Assembly: GCF_003403015.1 (NCBI RefSeq) | Contig: NZ_QURL01000001.1 | Coordinates: forward strand, 124,001 to 188,000 | Length of the DNA stretch: 64,000 nucleotides | DNA from: Fulvimarina endophytica | GTDB taxonomy: Bacteria > Pseudomonadota > Alphaproteobacteria > Rhizobiales > Rhizobiaceae | Reading direction: 5' to 3' | Part shown: positions 1-8,638 of the stretch, piece after piece | Layout: every line of letters starts with the position of its first letter | Position numbering within the stretch: position 1 is the stretch's first letter | The notes under the pieces: model-generated | Told to the model about the DNA's origin: nothing | Database searches by the model: none | What the model saw: only the letters and a program-made list of their open reading frames with translations | Made by a program: the position numbers and the translations under genes

Positions 1-2
1 TC

Positions 3-3000
3 GGTGCCGATGGGAAATATACCGCCAGCAATGGCGAGATCGCCGCGAGAAGCCAGGGGGCCATCTGGACCGACCGCGAACTCGCCTTCTCGCTTTCGGC
101 GGGCGCCCTGAAGACGATCACCGGTACCAATCCGGTGCTGAAGGCGCCCAACGTCTCGGGACGCACCGTCACGCTTTCGGCGGACAAAGGGCTCGGCGAA
201 GTCGCCAGCACCGTCGTCATCCCGATCGACGTGCGCCCGCAGGATCTGACGGATGCGCAGAAGGTGGCTCTCGCCACGGCCGAGCGATCGGACTTCCTGC
301 CCTATACCCAGGGCGGCCCGCTCCGCATCTCCTCGGTGCGGATGCTCAACGTCGACGCGCTCGATCGCCTGAACGTCGCGGTCTCGAGCGCCGGCACGAA
401 CGCCTCCATCGCCTCGCTCGGCGACATCCGGTTCGGCACGGTTTCGGTGACCGGCGAGCTGCGCGCCAAGGCGAGGGGATCGCTCGTGAACGCCCTGGGC
501 GCGGACGCCCTGTCGGCGGGCTCCTACGTCCTCGAAGCGTCGAACGGCGGCATCGGCTGGAGCCGTGCGCTCGACGGAACGCTCGTTGCGGGCCAGTTGC
601 GCCTGAAGCCGGTGAACACCACCGGCACCCCCGGCCAGTACCGGGGAGCGATCGTCGCCCGTGCCGCGGAATTGGTCGATCTCTCGGTCGAGGGCGACGC
701 CAATATCGATACGGTCTATTCGCGCAAGGACGTTTCGATCGATGCGGACGGAGATATCCGCAACGCCAGCGGTGACCAGCTCATTAACATCCTCGCCGAG
801 ACCGTGACGCTGAAGGCGGACGGTTCGATCGGTTCGTCGACGAACCGCCTCAATATCGGCAACGGGCTGAACGGCGCGGTCTCCGCCGATGCCGGAGGAT
901 CGATCCATCTCTACGGGCCCGACGGCTACAAGCTGACGCTGGACAGCGTCATCGCGCGTGGTGGCGTGCTCGACGTCATGGCTGGACAGTTCGCGCCGAG
1001 CGAGCTCCTCGTCCGCGGCAGGCTCGATGCGGGGGCAAACGCAAATCTGACGGCCACGGGGCGCATCGCCTTCGGGGCGGGCGGGCTGCTGCGTTCCGGC
1101 GCTGGCGCGGTCCTGACGGGCGGCTCGCTGCGCATGATCGAGGGCTCCTCGGTCACGGCCGGAGGGCAGATCACCGTCGCGACGCAGGGCAATGCGCAGG
1201 TGACGGCGCTGACCTCGGCGCAATCAGCCCCGGACGCCATCCGCGTGACGGCTGGCGGGCGGATCCTCGCGGGCACCGGCCAGAACAGGGTCGACCTCAA
1301 GGCGAGCGCGCCGGGCGGTGGCGTCGTCCTTCAGGCCGGGCTCGGCATCGGCGACCGCGGCGTGTCGAACACCACGCTGGCCGACGAGACGGCGGCGAAC
1401 GGCCCGAACCCGCTGCGCATCGACGCGGCCTCGCTCGATGCCGCAAGCGGCGGTGCCATCGCCGTCCGGATGCTGCGGGACGTGACCTCGTCCTCGATCC
1501 GGGCTGCCGGCGATATCGACCTTCTGGCCGATGCAGGTCTGCAGTCCGCTCTCCTGCGGTCGGCTCAGGGTTCCGTCCGCATTCTCGCCAAGGACGCCGC
1601 CACCATCGCACGCATCGAGGCGGCCGGCGCCGTCTCCTTCACCGGTGGTGCGACGGCGAGGATCGACACCGCCCTCTCGGGTGGCTCGCAGCAACTGATC
1701 GCGGAGAACGACCTCGCTTTCGGGTCGCTGCAGGCGACGGTCGGAGACATCGCCGCGACGTCGCGCACAGGTGCGATCGACGGCACTTCGGTCAAGGCCG
1801 GCGGCAGCGTGTCTGCCACGGCCAAGCGTTCCGTCACGGCGGACATGATCGATGCGGCTGCGAACGTCACGCTCACCGCCGGCCAGTCGATCGCGGTCCG
1901 CCAGACGACTGCCGGAGCGGGCGTCTCGGCGGATGCCGGGACGACCCTAACGGCTGGACGTATCGCCAGCGGGGCATCGCAGCGGCTGGTCGCGGTCGAC
2001 GACCTCACCTTCGGCTCGCTCGACGCGAGAGCCGGCGATATCGCAGCGACCTCGCAGGCAGGTTCGGTGAAGGGCAGGGCGGTGACGTCGGGCGGCCGCT
2101 TTGCGGCAACCGCGAAGCGCTCCGTCCTCGTGGACACGATCGGCACCGGCACGAACGTTCTTCTCGGCGCGGGCGACGCCATCGACGTGCGCCAGATCGA
2201 TGCCGGAACGAGTGTCGGGGCGGATGCCGGTACGGTGTTGACGCTCGGCCGCGTGATCAGCGGCGCCTCCCAGCTTCTGGGTGCGGTGGGCGACATCGCC
2301 TTCGGTGCGCTCGATGCGAAATCCGGCGTCATCGCCGCGACGTCGCGGACAGGTTCGGTCCAGGGCAGCTGGGCGGTGTCCGGCGGCCTCTTCGCCGCGA
2401 AGGCGAAGCGCTCGATCGTTCTGGACAGGATCGGCACCGGCACGAGCGTTTCGCTCGGTGCGGGCGAGGCGATCACGGTTCGCGAGACCGATGCCGGAAC
2501 GAATGTCGCGGCGGATGCCGGGACGAGGTTGACGCTCGGCCGCGTCACCAGCGGCGCTTCGCAGGAGCTCGTCGCAGTGAACGACCTGGCCTTCGGAACG
2601 CTCGAGGCCAAGGCCGGCGATATCGCCGCGGCCTCGCGGGCGGGCTCGGTCGAGGGGCGGTCGGTGACGGCGGGCGGTTTCTTTGCCGCAAGTGCGAAGC
2701 GCGCGATCGCCGCGGATGCGATCGGCACCGGCACCAGCGTCTCGCTCGGTGCGGGCGAGGGGATCGCGGTCGGCAACACGGTGGCGGGCACGAGCCTGAC
2801 CGCCGATGCCGGCTCGACACTCAGCGCCAGCCGGATCGTCAGCGGCGGTTCGCAGAGCCTGACGGCGAACGGCGATCTCGTCTTCGGCTTCCTGAAGTCG
2901 ATCGGGATTTCGGCGGATGCGGGCGACATCGCCCTTCTGTCTCGCAACGGGGGCGTCTTCGGCGGCTCGACCGGAACCATCGATGCCGCTCGCGATCTCT

Positions 3001-3893
3001 CCGTCGAAGCGCGGCTCGGCCTGACATTCGAGAAGCTGACGGCCGGGCGTGACATGCGCATCCGGACAGGCGGCGACCTCAAGGGCCAGGACCTCGCGGT
3101 CGGCCGGACTCTTGACCTCTGGGTCGGGGGCACGAACGGCGTGAAACTGCGCAAGGTGACCGGCCGCGACCTCACCCTGTCGGTCGCGGGCCCGTTCACC
3201 GTCGAGACGGTCGCAACCGCGGACCGTGTCGGCTTCCACACGCCCGAACTGCAGATCGGAACGCTCCAGTATACGGGGAACACCGTACTCGGGCTCGACA
3301 TCACGGGCTTCGAGGGCGCGATCGCCCGCTATGCGGCGCTCACCGTGGATGCGCCGGCGATCGCGATGAAGCAGCTCTTCGTCACCGACAGCCGCTTCCG
3401 CACGAACGCCTTCTCGGTCACGCTGGCCGACGGGCGCGTACCGGGCTCGATGGAATGGCTGACCCCGTGGCGGACGGTCTGGATGAACAATCGCTTCCAG
3501 CAGCCGACACTCAGCCACAACGTGCAGCTCTACAAGCCGAGCGGTTCCTTCGCCTTCGATCAGCTCGGCAATCGCACCGCGACCACATCCTACGTGGTTC
3601 GCTACGGCCTCGGTTCGAACATTCACCAATTGTTCAACGGCGAAGCCTACCTTGGGGCAAGCTTCATCCGTAACTTCGAGGCGGCAATGCAAGACCCGTC
3701 CAACGACTTGCCGGGTCTTGAGGGGCGGGAGCGTTCGCTCCTTGCTCCCAACTTCACAGCGATGATGAACCGCTTCCTGCGGACCGGCATGGGCTCGGTG
3801 ACGAAGGCGCTCGAAGCGCCGGCGGTCAATCTCGGCGCCGGACCCGAAGAGGGCGAGAACGAGGCGGTTCTGGAAGAGGCGGCGCTGCGTTAG
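3..3893 (+). CDS. TpsA-type secreted adhesin/haemagglutinin-like protein, 5' truncated by window edge
   Basis: The reading frame is open from base 3 to a TAG at 3891-3893, so only the last 1296 residues of a larger protein are visible and the start lies to the left. The visible part is Gly/Ala/Ser/Thr/Val-rich with short alternating beta-strand patterns, as in the beta-helical stalk of filamentous-haemagglutinin-like exoproteins. Residues about 570-960 hold at least four tandem 97-residue repeats (listed separately). The last 250 residues are less repetitive and may form a C-terminal domain. The TpsB transporter gene begins 46 bp downstream, which supports the assignment: family knowledge says TpsB secretes the adjacent TpsA across the outer membrane using an N-terminal TPS domain, which would be outside this window. 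The exact function (adhesion, biofilm, contact inhibition) cannot be told. No C-terminal toxin domain is recognised. Confidence 0.85.
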   Translation, partial: GADGKYTASNGEIAARSQGAIWTDRELAFSLSAGALKTITGTNPVLKAPNVSGRTVTLSADKGLGEVASTVVIPIDVRPQDLTDAQKVALATAERSDFLPYTQGGPLRISSVRMLNVDALDRLNVAVSSAGTNASIASLGDIRFGTVSVTGELRAKARGSLVNALGADALSAGSYVLEASNGGIGWSRALDGTLVAGQLRLKPVNTTGTPGQYRGAIVARAAELVDLSVEGDANIDTVYSRKDVSIDADGDIRNASGDQLINILAETVTLKADGSIGSSTNRLNIGNGLNGAVSADAGGSIHLYGPDGYKLTLDSVIARGGVLDVMAGQFAPSELLVRGRLDAGANANLTATGRIAFGAGGLLRSGAGAVLTGGSLRMIEGSSVTAGGQITVATQGNAQVTALTSAQSAPDAIRVTAGGRILAGTGQNRVDLKASAPGGGVVLQAGLGIGDRGVSNTTLADETAANGPNPLRIDAASLDAASGGAIAVRMLRDVTSSSIRAAGDIDLLADAGLQSALLRSAQGSVRILAKDAATIARIEAAGAVSFTGGATARIDTALSGGSQQLIAENDLAFGSLQATVGDIAATSRTGAIDGTSVKAGGSVSATAKRSVTADMIDAAANVTLTAGQSIAVRQTTAGAGVSADAGTTLTAGRIASGASQRLVAVDDLTFGSLDARAGDIAATSQAGSVKGRAVTSGGRFAATAKRSVLVDTIGTGTNVLLGAGDAIDVRQIDAGTSVGADAGTVLTLGRVISGASQLLGAVGDIAFGALDAKSGVIAATSRTGSVQGSWAVSGGLFAAKAKRSIVLDRIGTGTSVSLGAGEAITVRETDAGTNVAADAGTRLTLGRVTSGASQELVAVNDLAFGTLEAKAGDIAAASRAGSVEGRSVTAGGFFAASAKRAIAADAIGTGTSVSLGAGEGIAVGNTVAGTSLTADAGSTLSASRIVSGGSQSLTANGDLVFGFLKSIGISADAGDIALLSRNGGVFGGSTGTIDAARDLSVEARLGLTFEKLTAGRDMRIRTGGDLKGQDLAVGRTLDLWVGGTNGVKLRKVTGRDLTLSVAGPFTVETVATADRVGFHTPELQIGTLQYTGNTVLGLDITGFEGAIARYAALTVDAPAIAMKQLFVTDSRFRTNAFSVTLADGRVPGSMEWLTPWRTVWMNNRFQQPTLSHNVQLYKPSGSFAFDQLGNRTATTSYVVRYGLGSNIHQLFNGEAYLGASFIRNFEAAMQDPSNDLPGLEGRERSLLAPNFTAMMNRFLRTGMGSVTKALEAPAVNLGAGPEEGENEAVLEEAALR
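1710..2873 (+). repeat. Four tandem 291-bp repeats inside the TpsA gene
   Basis: The phrase encoding D-L-x-F-G-x-L recurs at 1710, 2001, 2292, 2583 and 2874, each exactly 291 bp (97 codons) apart. Each unit has the order: a DLAFGSL-like strand, GDIAATSR-like, a GG-x-FAA-x-AKRS-like segment, IGTGTSVSLGAGE-like, DAG, then SGASQ. Units two to four are the most alike (the IGTGTSV/NVxLGAG block recurs three times), which suggests recent duplication or gene conversion. The conserved period implies one structural module of a beta-helix. Confidence 0.85.
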
Positions 3894-3939
3894 GCCGGGG
3901 GGCCTTCGCCTGCGGGAACGAAGCTTGGGGAAGCATGAG

Positions 3940-5589
3940 ATGGTGCATGGGGGCATGAGGCGTCTGGCTTTGGGCCTGACGACGGGGACGGCGCTCGCGC
4001 TTTCCGGCGCGGCGATGGCCCAGCAGGTGCCGGCGCGCATCGATCCGGGCGCGATCCAGCAGCAGACGCTGGAGACACAGGGCCAGGCCTCGGCGCCGCT
4101 TTCCGTTCCGGGAAGCGAGACGGACGGTCTCGTCAGGCCGGAGGTTCCGCCCCCTCTCGTGTTCCCGGCGGGCGGACCGACCTTCCGTCTGAAGGCGGTG
4201 GAATTCGGGTCCTCGTCACTCCTGCCGCAGGCCGATCTCGACGCCATCGCGGCCCGCTATGTCGGACGCGACGTCGACCTGTCGCAGGTGCAGTCGATCG
4301 CCAACGAGGTGAACGCCCTCTACGCCGACCGCGGCTACGTGACGGCGAGCGCCATTCTGCCGGCGCAGGATCTTTCCTCGGGGCGGCTGCAGGTGCAGCT
4401 GGTGGAGGGACGCACCGGCAATGTCAGCTATGAGGGACGCCGCACGCTGCGCGAATCCTATCTGGCCGGTGTCGTCAGGCTTCCGCCGGACAGCGTCGTG
4501 GACGCCCCGGCGCTGACGCGCCAGGTCGACCGGTTCAACCGCACGAACGCCGCGCAGATCCAGGCATCGCTCGCACCGGGCGCAGGCTTCGGGCTGACCG
4601 ACATCAACCTCGCGGTGATCGAACCGCCCCGCAACACGCTTCAGGTCTTTGCCGACAATCTCGGCGTCGAGACCGTGGGCGAATACGAGGGCGGCCTCCT
4701 CTACCAGAATTACGGGCTTCTCGGCCTCGACGATCGCCTCACGGCCTACGGCCTCTACGCGGAGGGCAACCTCTTCGGCAACGCCTCGTACAATCTGGCG
4801 GTCACGCCCTGGGGCACGCGCGTCGGCGTCAGCTATTCGCGATCGGCCATCCGGATCGTCGACGGGCCTTTCGTCGATCTCGACGTCGACGGCGAGTCGG
4901 AGGTGGTCTCCGCGAACCTCTCGCATCCCCTCTACAGTGCCGGGCCCTATCTGCTCCTCGGCAATCTCGCGACGTCCTACAGCCAGTCGCAGACCAATCA
5001 ATCCGGCGTGCGCATCACCGACGACGAAACGGTGAAGGGCACGGCCGGCTTCTCGGCAAGCTATCTCGGGCAGATCTTCAGTCTCACTTTGTCCCCGACC
5101 CTTTCTCTCGCCAGGGCCGACATCAACATCACGGGCGAGGAACTCGAATACGAGCTCTTCCAGATCTCGGGCAGCGGTTCGGTGCGGCTCGACGAGGAGA
5201 CGCTTCTCGTCGCGCGCGGCACGGGGCAGTATGCGAGCGCGCGGCTCCTTCCCGGCAGCGACCTCTTCCAGATCGGCGGCCCTGCCAGCGTGCGGGGCTA
5301 TCCGTCGAGCGCCGCCTCGGGCGATTCGGGCTACTTCTACAATCTGGAACTCCATCGCAGCCTCGGCCGCTTCGTCGAGGGCCTCGAGGGCTTCGTCTTC
5401 ATCGACAACGGCACGGTCTTCTCGGAATTCCCGGCGAGCCTCAGCCTCACATCCTTTGGGGCGGGCCTCAACTACAGCTGGAACGATCGCCTGCGGGCGG
5501 AAGTCTCCCTCGGCATTCCGATCGAGGATGCCGTCGCCGACCAGAGCGACCTCTCCATCTACGCCCGGCTCGTAGCCACGGTCTTCTGA
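3940..5589 (+). CDS. TpsB outer-membrane transporter (ShlB/FhaC/HecB family)
   Basis: This 549-residue protein would secrete the upstream TpsA across the outer membrane. Residues 1-30 form a signal peptide ending AMAQQ. Residues about 78-155 match a POTRA domain (FRLKAVEFG start, then a DxDAIAARYVG helix and the GYVTASAILPAQ strand), followed by a second POTRA-like region and a 16-strand-type beta barrel. The conserved L6 motif VRGYP lies near residue 450, in GGPASVRGYP, and FVFIDNGTV near the end is also typical. The ATG at 3940 was chosen because GGGGAAG lies 7 bp upstream. A TTG at 3925 and an ATG at 3955 are in frame, and the latter gives a more compact signal peptide. The gene follows TpsA by 46 bp and precedes the SapC-like gene by 49 bp, so the three are probably one operon. 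Confidence 0.9.
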   Translation: MVHGGMRRLALGLTTGTALALSGAAMAQQVPARIDPGAIQQQTLETQGQASAPLSVPGSETDGLVRPEVPPPLVFPAGGPTFRLKAVEFGSSSLLPQADLDAIAARYVGRDVDLSQVQSIANEVNALYADRGYVTASAILPAQDLSSGRLQVQLVEGRTGNVSYEGRRTLRESYLAGVVRLPPDSVVDAPALTRQVDRFNRTNAAQIQASLAPGAGFGLTDINLAVIEPPRNTLQVFADNLGVETVGEYEGGLLYQNYGLLGLDDRLTAYGLYAEGNLFGNASYNLAVTPWGTRVGVSYSRSAIRIVDGPFVDLDVDGESEVVSANLSHPLYSAGPYLLLGNLATSYSQSQTNQSGVRITDDETVKGTAGFSASYLGQIFSLTLSPTLSLARADINITGEELEYELFQISGSGSVRLDEETLLVARGTGQYASARLLPGSDLFQIGGPASVRGYPSSAASGDSGYFYNLELHRSLGRFVEGLEGFVFIDNGTVFSEFPASLSLTSFGAGLNYSWNDRLRAEVSLGIPIEDAVADQSDLSIYARLVATVF

Positions 5590-5638
5590 CAGCCACTCCG
5601 ACCTGCCGGATGCACGAAACGATCATCGAAAGAGCGAC

Positions 5639-6379
5639 ATGTCCAAGACCACGACGACGAGCCCCGCCGACAATCCGCTGTTCTACGCCAATCCCGTGCC
5701 GCTCGACCGCGAGAAGCATCGCGAACTGAAGCTCGGATCGGGTGAGCCGGATTACGGCTATGCGAGAGGCGCGCATTTCATCCCGGCGCTGATCGACGAA
5801 TTCTCGGCGGCCTCGCGCGAGATGCCGATCCTCTTCGTGCCGGGTGCGAAGGGGCCGACGGCCGTCTTCATGGTCGGGCTCGAAACGGGCCGCAGCCGCC
5901 TCGTGAAGGCCGATGGTTCCTGGGCGCGGCCCTATGTGCCGGCCTATCTGCGGCGCTATCCGTTCATCCTCGGGGAGGTGGAGGGCCAGGATCCGCTGGT
6001 GATGATCGACGAGGAGAATTCGGTTCTCTCGCTGACCGAGGGCGAGGCGCTGTTCGGCGAGGACGGCGAGCCGAGCGCGGCGCTGAACAACGCGATCGGC
6101 TTCACCAACGAGTTCTTCGCCGCCGGCAAGCGAACCGAGGCCTTCATCGAGCTTCTCACCTCGCTCGACCTCTTCCGTCAGATCACGATCGAGACACGCG
6201 CTGCGGGGGCTGAGGTCCAGACGATCCACGGCCTCCTCGCGGTCGACGAAGGCAAACTCTACGAACTGTCCGACGCCGATTTCCTGAAACTGCGCGACGA
6301 GCGCGTGCTCTCTCCGATCTTCGCGCACTTCTTCTCACTGACGCAGATCGATCGCCTGCGGGACGAGGTTCAGGCCTGA
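5639..6379 (+). CDS. SapC family protein
   Basis: A 246-residue cytoplasmic-looking protein with no signal peptide. It carries the typical SapC-family layout: an early NPLFYANPVPLD segment, H and K within REKHRELKL, a GAHFIPALIDEF motif, then MPILFVP and the YVPAYLRRYPF motif, with a late NEFF segment. Family members were named after a gene of the Campylobacter S-layer secretion region, but their biochemical role is unknown. Here the gene sits directly after TpsB, which suggests an accessory role in export or surface display of the adhesin (inference). The ATG at 5639 is preceded by a GAAAGAG ribosome-binding site. Length is normal for the family. Confidence 0.85.
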   Translation: MSKTTTTSPADNPLFYANPVPLDREKHRELKLGSGEPDYGYARGAHFIPALIDEFSAASREMPILFVPGAKGPTAVFMVGLETGRSRLVKADGSWARPYVPAYLRRYPFILGEVEGQDPLVMIDEENSVLSLTEGEALFGEDGEPSAALNNAIGFTNEFFAAGKRTEAFIELLTSLDLFRQITIETRAAGAEVQTIHGLLAVDEGKLYELSDADFLKLRDERVLSPIFAHFFSLTQIDRLRDEVQA

Positions 6380-6421
6380 CGGCGCAGAGCCCGGCGGGTC
6401 CTGTCCGAGACGGGAACGTCG

Positions 6422-6471
6422 GCCGATGCCGGACCGAGCGCCGCTCTCACAGCGGCGCATCCGGCATCGGC
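6422..6471. terminator. Strong hairpin between convergent genes, spanning the SDR stop codon
   Basis: A 12-bp outer stem (GCCGATGCCGGA, 6422-6433, with TCCGGCATCGGC, 6460-6471) encloses an 8-bp inner stem (GCGCCGCT, 6438-6445, with AGCGGCGC, 6451-6458) and a 5-nt loop. It lies 43 bp after the SapC gene and includes the last codons and stop (6447-6449) of the opposite SDR gene. There is no T-tract, so it may be a transcript-stabilising or bidirectional termination structure rather than a classical intrinsic terminator. Confidence 0.55.
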
Positions 6472-7256
6472 TGGCTATCGAACGCGCCTCGCACGGACTG
6501 GTCGAATTCGACGCACGCCCCTGTCATCAGGCCGGACTCGGCGGATGCGAGGAAGGCGATCGCGCGGGCGACCTCCTTCGGATCGACCAGCCTGCCGTTC
6601 GGCAGATGAGCGCCTGCGCGGTCGAGCCAGTCTTCGCCCGCCCCGTGATAGCGCTGCTGAATGGTCTTTTCGCCTTCACTCGCCATCCAGCCGATATTGA
6701 GCGCATTCACCCGGATCCGGTTGTTCAGGAGGGCATAGGCGGTGTTGCGCGTCAGCGTATCGAGGGCGCCTTTCGACGCGCAATAGGCCGCGATGAAAGG
6801 TTGGCCGGCATGCGAGGAAACCGACGAGACGTTGACGATCGACCCTTCGACCTTCGTCTCGCGCATCAGTTTCACGGCCTCCTGCATCAGGAAGAACGGC
6901 GCGCGGACATTGACCGCCATGATCCTGTCGAAGAGGTCCGGATCAGTGTCGAGGATGGTGCCGCGATCGGTGATTGCGGCGATATTGGCGAGTACGTCCA
7001 CCCGGCCGAAGCGGTTCCTCGCGCAGGCGATCACGGACCGGCAGGCCCCCACATCGGCGAGATCGACCTCGACGAACGCGACCGGCGTCCTGAAATCGGC
7101 TTCGATGGCATCGGCGACCGCCGTCCCCTTCGCCGCATTGCGGCCGCAGATCACGAGCCCGGCGGCGCCGCGTTCGGCGAAGAGACGGGCGACCTCGGCG
7201 CCGAGCCCCTGCGTGCCGCCGGTGACGACGGCGATCGCCCCGTCCAGTCGTCCCAT
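6447..7256 (-). CDS. Short-chain dehydrogenase/reductase (SDR) oxidoreductase
   Basis: A 269-residue classical SDR. The nucleotide-binding glycine motif TGGTQGLG is at residues 12-19, the NxAA turn (NIAA) at 91-94, and the catalytic Y158-x3-K162 in YCASK. The CGRN segment after strand two suggests NADP(H) or NAD(H) use but does not settle it. The substrate is unknown. The start ATG at 7256 follows a clear GGGAGG ribosome-binding site; a longer in-frame reading to 7544 is only overlap with the gene upstream. It lies 82 bp downstream of the PhyH-like dioxygenase on the same strand, so the two are probably cotranscribed and act on the same compound, likely under the LacI-type regulator at 8639. 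Confidence 0.9.
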   Translation of the reverse strand: MGRLDGAIAVVTGGTQGLGAEVARLFAERGAAGLVICGRNAAKGTAVADAIEADFRTPVAFVEVDLADVGACRSVIACARNRFGRVDVLANIAAITDRGTILDTDPDLFDRIMAVNVRAPFFLMQEAVKLMRETKVEGSIVNVSSVSSHAGQPFIAAYCASKGALDTLTRNTAYALLNNRIRVNALNIGWMASEGEKTIQQRYHGAGEDWLDRAGAHLPNGRLVDPKEVARAIAFLASAESGLMTGACVEFDQSVRGAFDSQPMPDAPL

Positions 7257-7338
7257 GTCCTGTCCTCCCGATTGATCGATGGGCCGGTCCCGCGTATCGA
7301 ATGACGGCGGGGCCGGCGGTTCAGTAGAGTGGCTCGCC

Positions 7339-8532
7339 CTACGAGCGGCGGCGCTCGTCATAGGCCGCGATCGCCTCGGCGAAGGCTTCGGGCGCCATGC
7401 CTTCCGTGAGCGCCTCCAGCATCCGCTCGGCCTGGTTCTTCGGTGCGAGACCGCCCTTCGGCGGATCGCGGTCGAGATTGGTCGGGAAGGCATAGCCCTC
7501 GGCCGATGTGGCGACGGCGTTCCGCAGGTCGCGCTCGCTGGCACCGCCCTGTTTGGCCTCGATCAGCGCCGGATAGAGCGCGATGGCCATCCGCGAGCGA
7601 TCGACCGTTTCCATGGCTCGCCCGAAGGCGGACGACACCTGGAGAAGGTTCGCCATGCGCCGGATGTCGGCGGAGCGATTGGTGCCCGCGCCGTGCATCA
7701 GGGCCGGGTTGAAGAAGACGGCGTCGCCCTTCTTCAGCGGCAGCTGCACGTGATGCTCGGCGAAATAATCCTGAAATTCCTTTCGGCCGAAGGCGAGATA
7801 GCCTTCGAAGAAGGTCTGCGAATAGGGCAGGAACAGCGTCGGCCCGCTCTCCAACGGCATGTCGCAATGGGCGACCGCGCCCTGCAGCGTCAGCACCGGT
7901 GAGATGGCGTGGATGTGGGAAGGGTAGGCCGTCATCTGCTCAGGCGTCATGAAGCCGAGATGATAGTCGCGATGCGGCGTCTGCGCGGCCCCGCCCGGGT
8001 TCACGCGGTTGATCTGCGCGGTCATCTGATAGCCTCGCCCGAGCCACGCCTCGGATGCCAGTGCGATTGCGTCCGAAGCGTAGTAGCGGGCGAAATTCGA
8101 CGGGTCCGCGAGGCAGTGCTTTTCCACCGCGTTCCAGACCCGGTCGTTGGCGCCGGCCTTTGCGAAATGATCGCCGCCGCCCCCCGAGGTGCCTGCCTTC
8201 TCGTCCTCGATGATCCGATCGAAGATCGCCGTCGCCGCATCGAGCGCCTCGATGTCGGTGATGGCGCCGCGAATGACGAGAACGCCAGGCCCCGACATGA
8301 AGAGCTCGGCCCATTCGGCCATCAGCGTCTGACGCTCCTGCGCATCGCCTGCGGCGGCGCGGACGCGGTTTCCATCGTAGATCGGAATGTTCTTCGAGAT
8401 CTCGGCGGCGTTCGGCCAGTCCTCTGCCTGCGTCGTGCGCGAGACCTCCCGTCGGAAGGTCTCGAAGCTGCCGCTGTCCGCGTCGAGCCAGATCCTGTTG
8501 CGGCGCTCGGCGCCCTTGGTCATCGCATCCAT
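7339..8532 (-). CDS. Phytanoyl-CoA dioxygenase (PhyH) family Fe(II)/2-oxoglutarate oxygenase
   Basis: A 397-residue protein with the non-haem iron facial triad of the family: H187-R-D189 in TPHRDYHLGF and the distal H280 in FNPALMHGAGTNRS, where the downstream Arg would bind 2-oxoglutarate. The double-stranded beta-helix segment between them (LTLQGAVAHCDMPLESGPTL) is typical. It should hydroxylate or oxidatively modify a small molecule; the substrate is not known. The ATG at 8532 was chosen for its GGGAAGACGAG leader; the ATG at 8523 is a possible alternative. It is the first gene of a probable two-gene operon with the SDR at 6447 and diverges from the LacI-like gene. Confidence 0.85.
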   Translation of the reverse strand: MDAMTKGAERRNRIWLDADSGSFETFRREVSRTTQAEDWPNAAEISKNIPIYDGNRVRAAAGDAQERQTLMAEWAELFMSGPGVLVIRGAITDIEALDAATAIFDRIIEDEKAGTSGGGGDHFAKAGANDRVWNAVEKHCLADPSNFARYYASDAIALASEAWLGRGYQMTAQINRVNPGGAAQTPHRDYHLGFMTPEQMTAYPSHIHAISPVLTLQGAVAHCDMPLESGPTLFLPYSQTFFEGYLAFGRKEFQDYFAEHHVQLPLKKGDAVFFNPALMHGAGTNRSADIRRMANLLQVSSAFGRAMETVDRSRMAIALYPALIEAKQGGASERDLRNAVATSAEGYAFPTNLDRDPPKGGLAPKNQAERMLEALTEGMAPEAFAEAIAAYDERRRS

Positions 8533-8570
8533 GTCTCGTCTTCCCGGTCTTGGTTTCCCTTCCGCAATCA

Positions 8571-8593
8571 TCGCGCCTTTCCCCTCGGCGCGA
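8571..8593. promoter_or_regulatory. Candidate operator in the divergent PhyH/LacI intergenic region
   Basis: The inverted repeat TCGCGCC-N9-GGCGCGA lies in the 106-bp gap between the divergent PhyH-like and LacI-type genes. LacI-family proteins usually bind palindromes with central CG steps near their own gene. No good promoter hexamers were identified alongside, so this is a candidate only. Confidence 0.4.
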
Positions 8594-8638
8594 AATCGGG
8601 CAAAACCCTCAGAAACACCTCAAGAGCGATGCTTGCCC

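Noticed and set aside
1565..3304. Long minus-strand reading frame (579 aa) inside the adhesin gene
   Set aside because: It mirrors the repeat region and high G+C third positions of the plus-strand gene. It lacks a ribosome-binding site and any recognisable domain.
4216..5355. Minus-strand frame overlapping TpsB
   Set aside because: It contains no domain, is composed of Arg/Ala/Gly-rich shadow sequence, and lies entirely within a well-supported gene.
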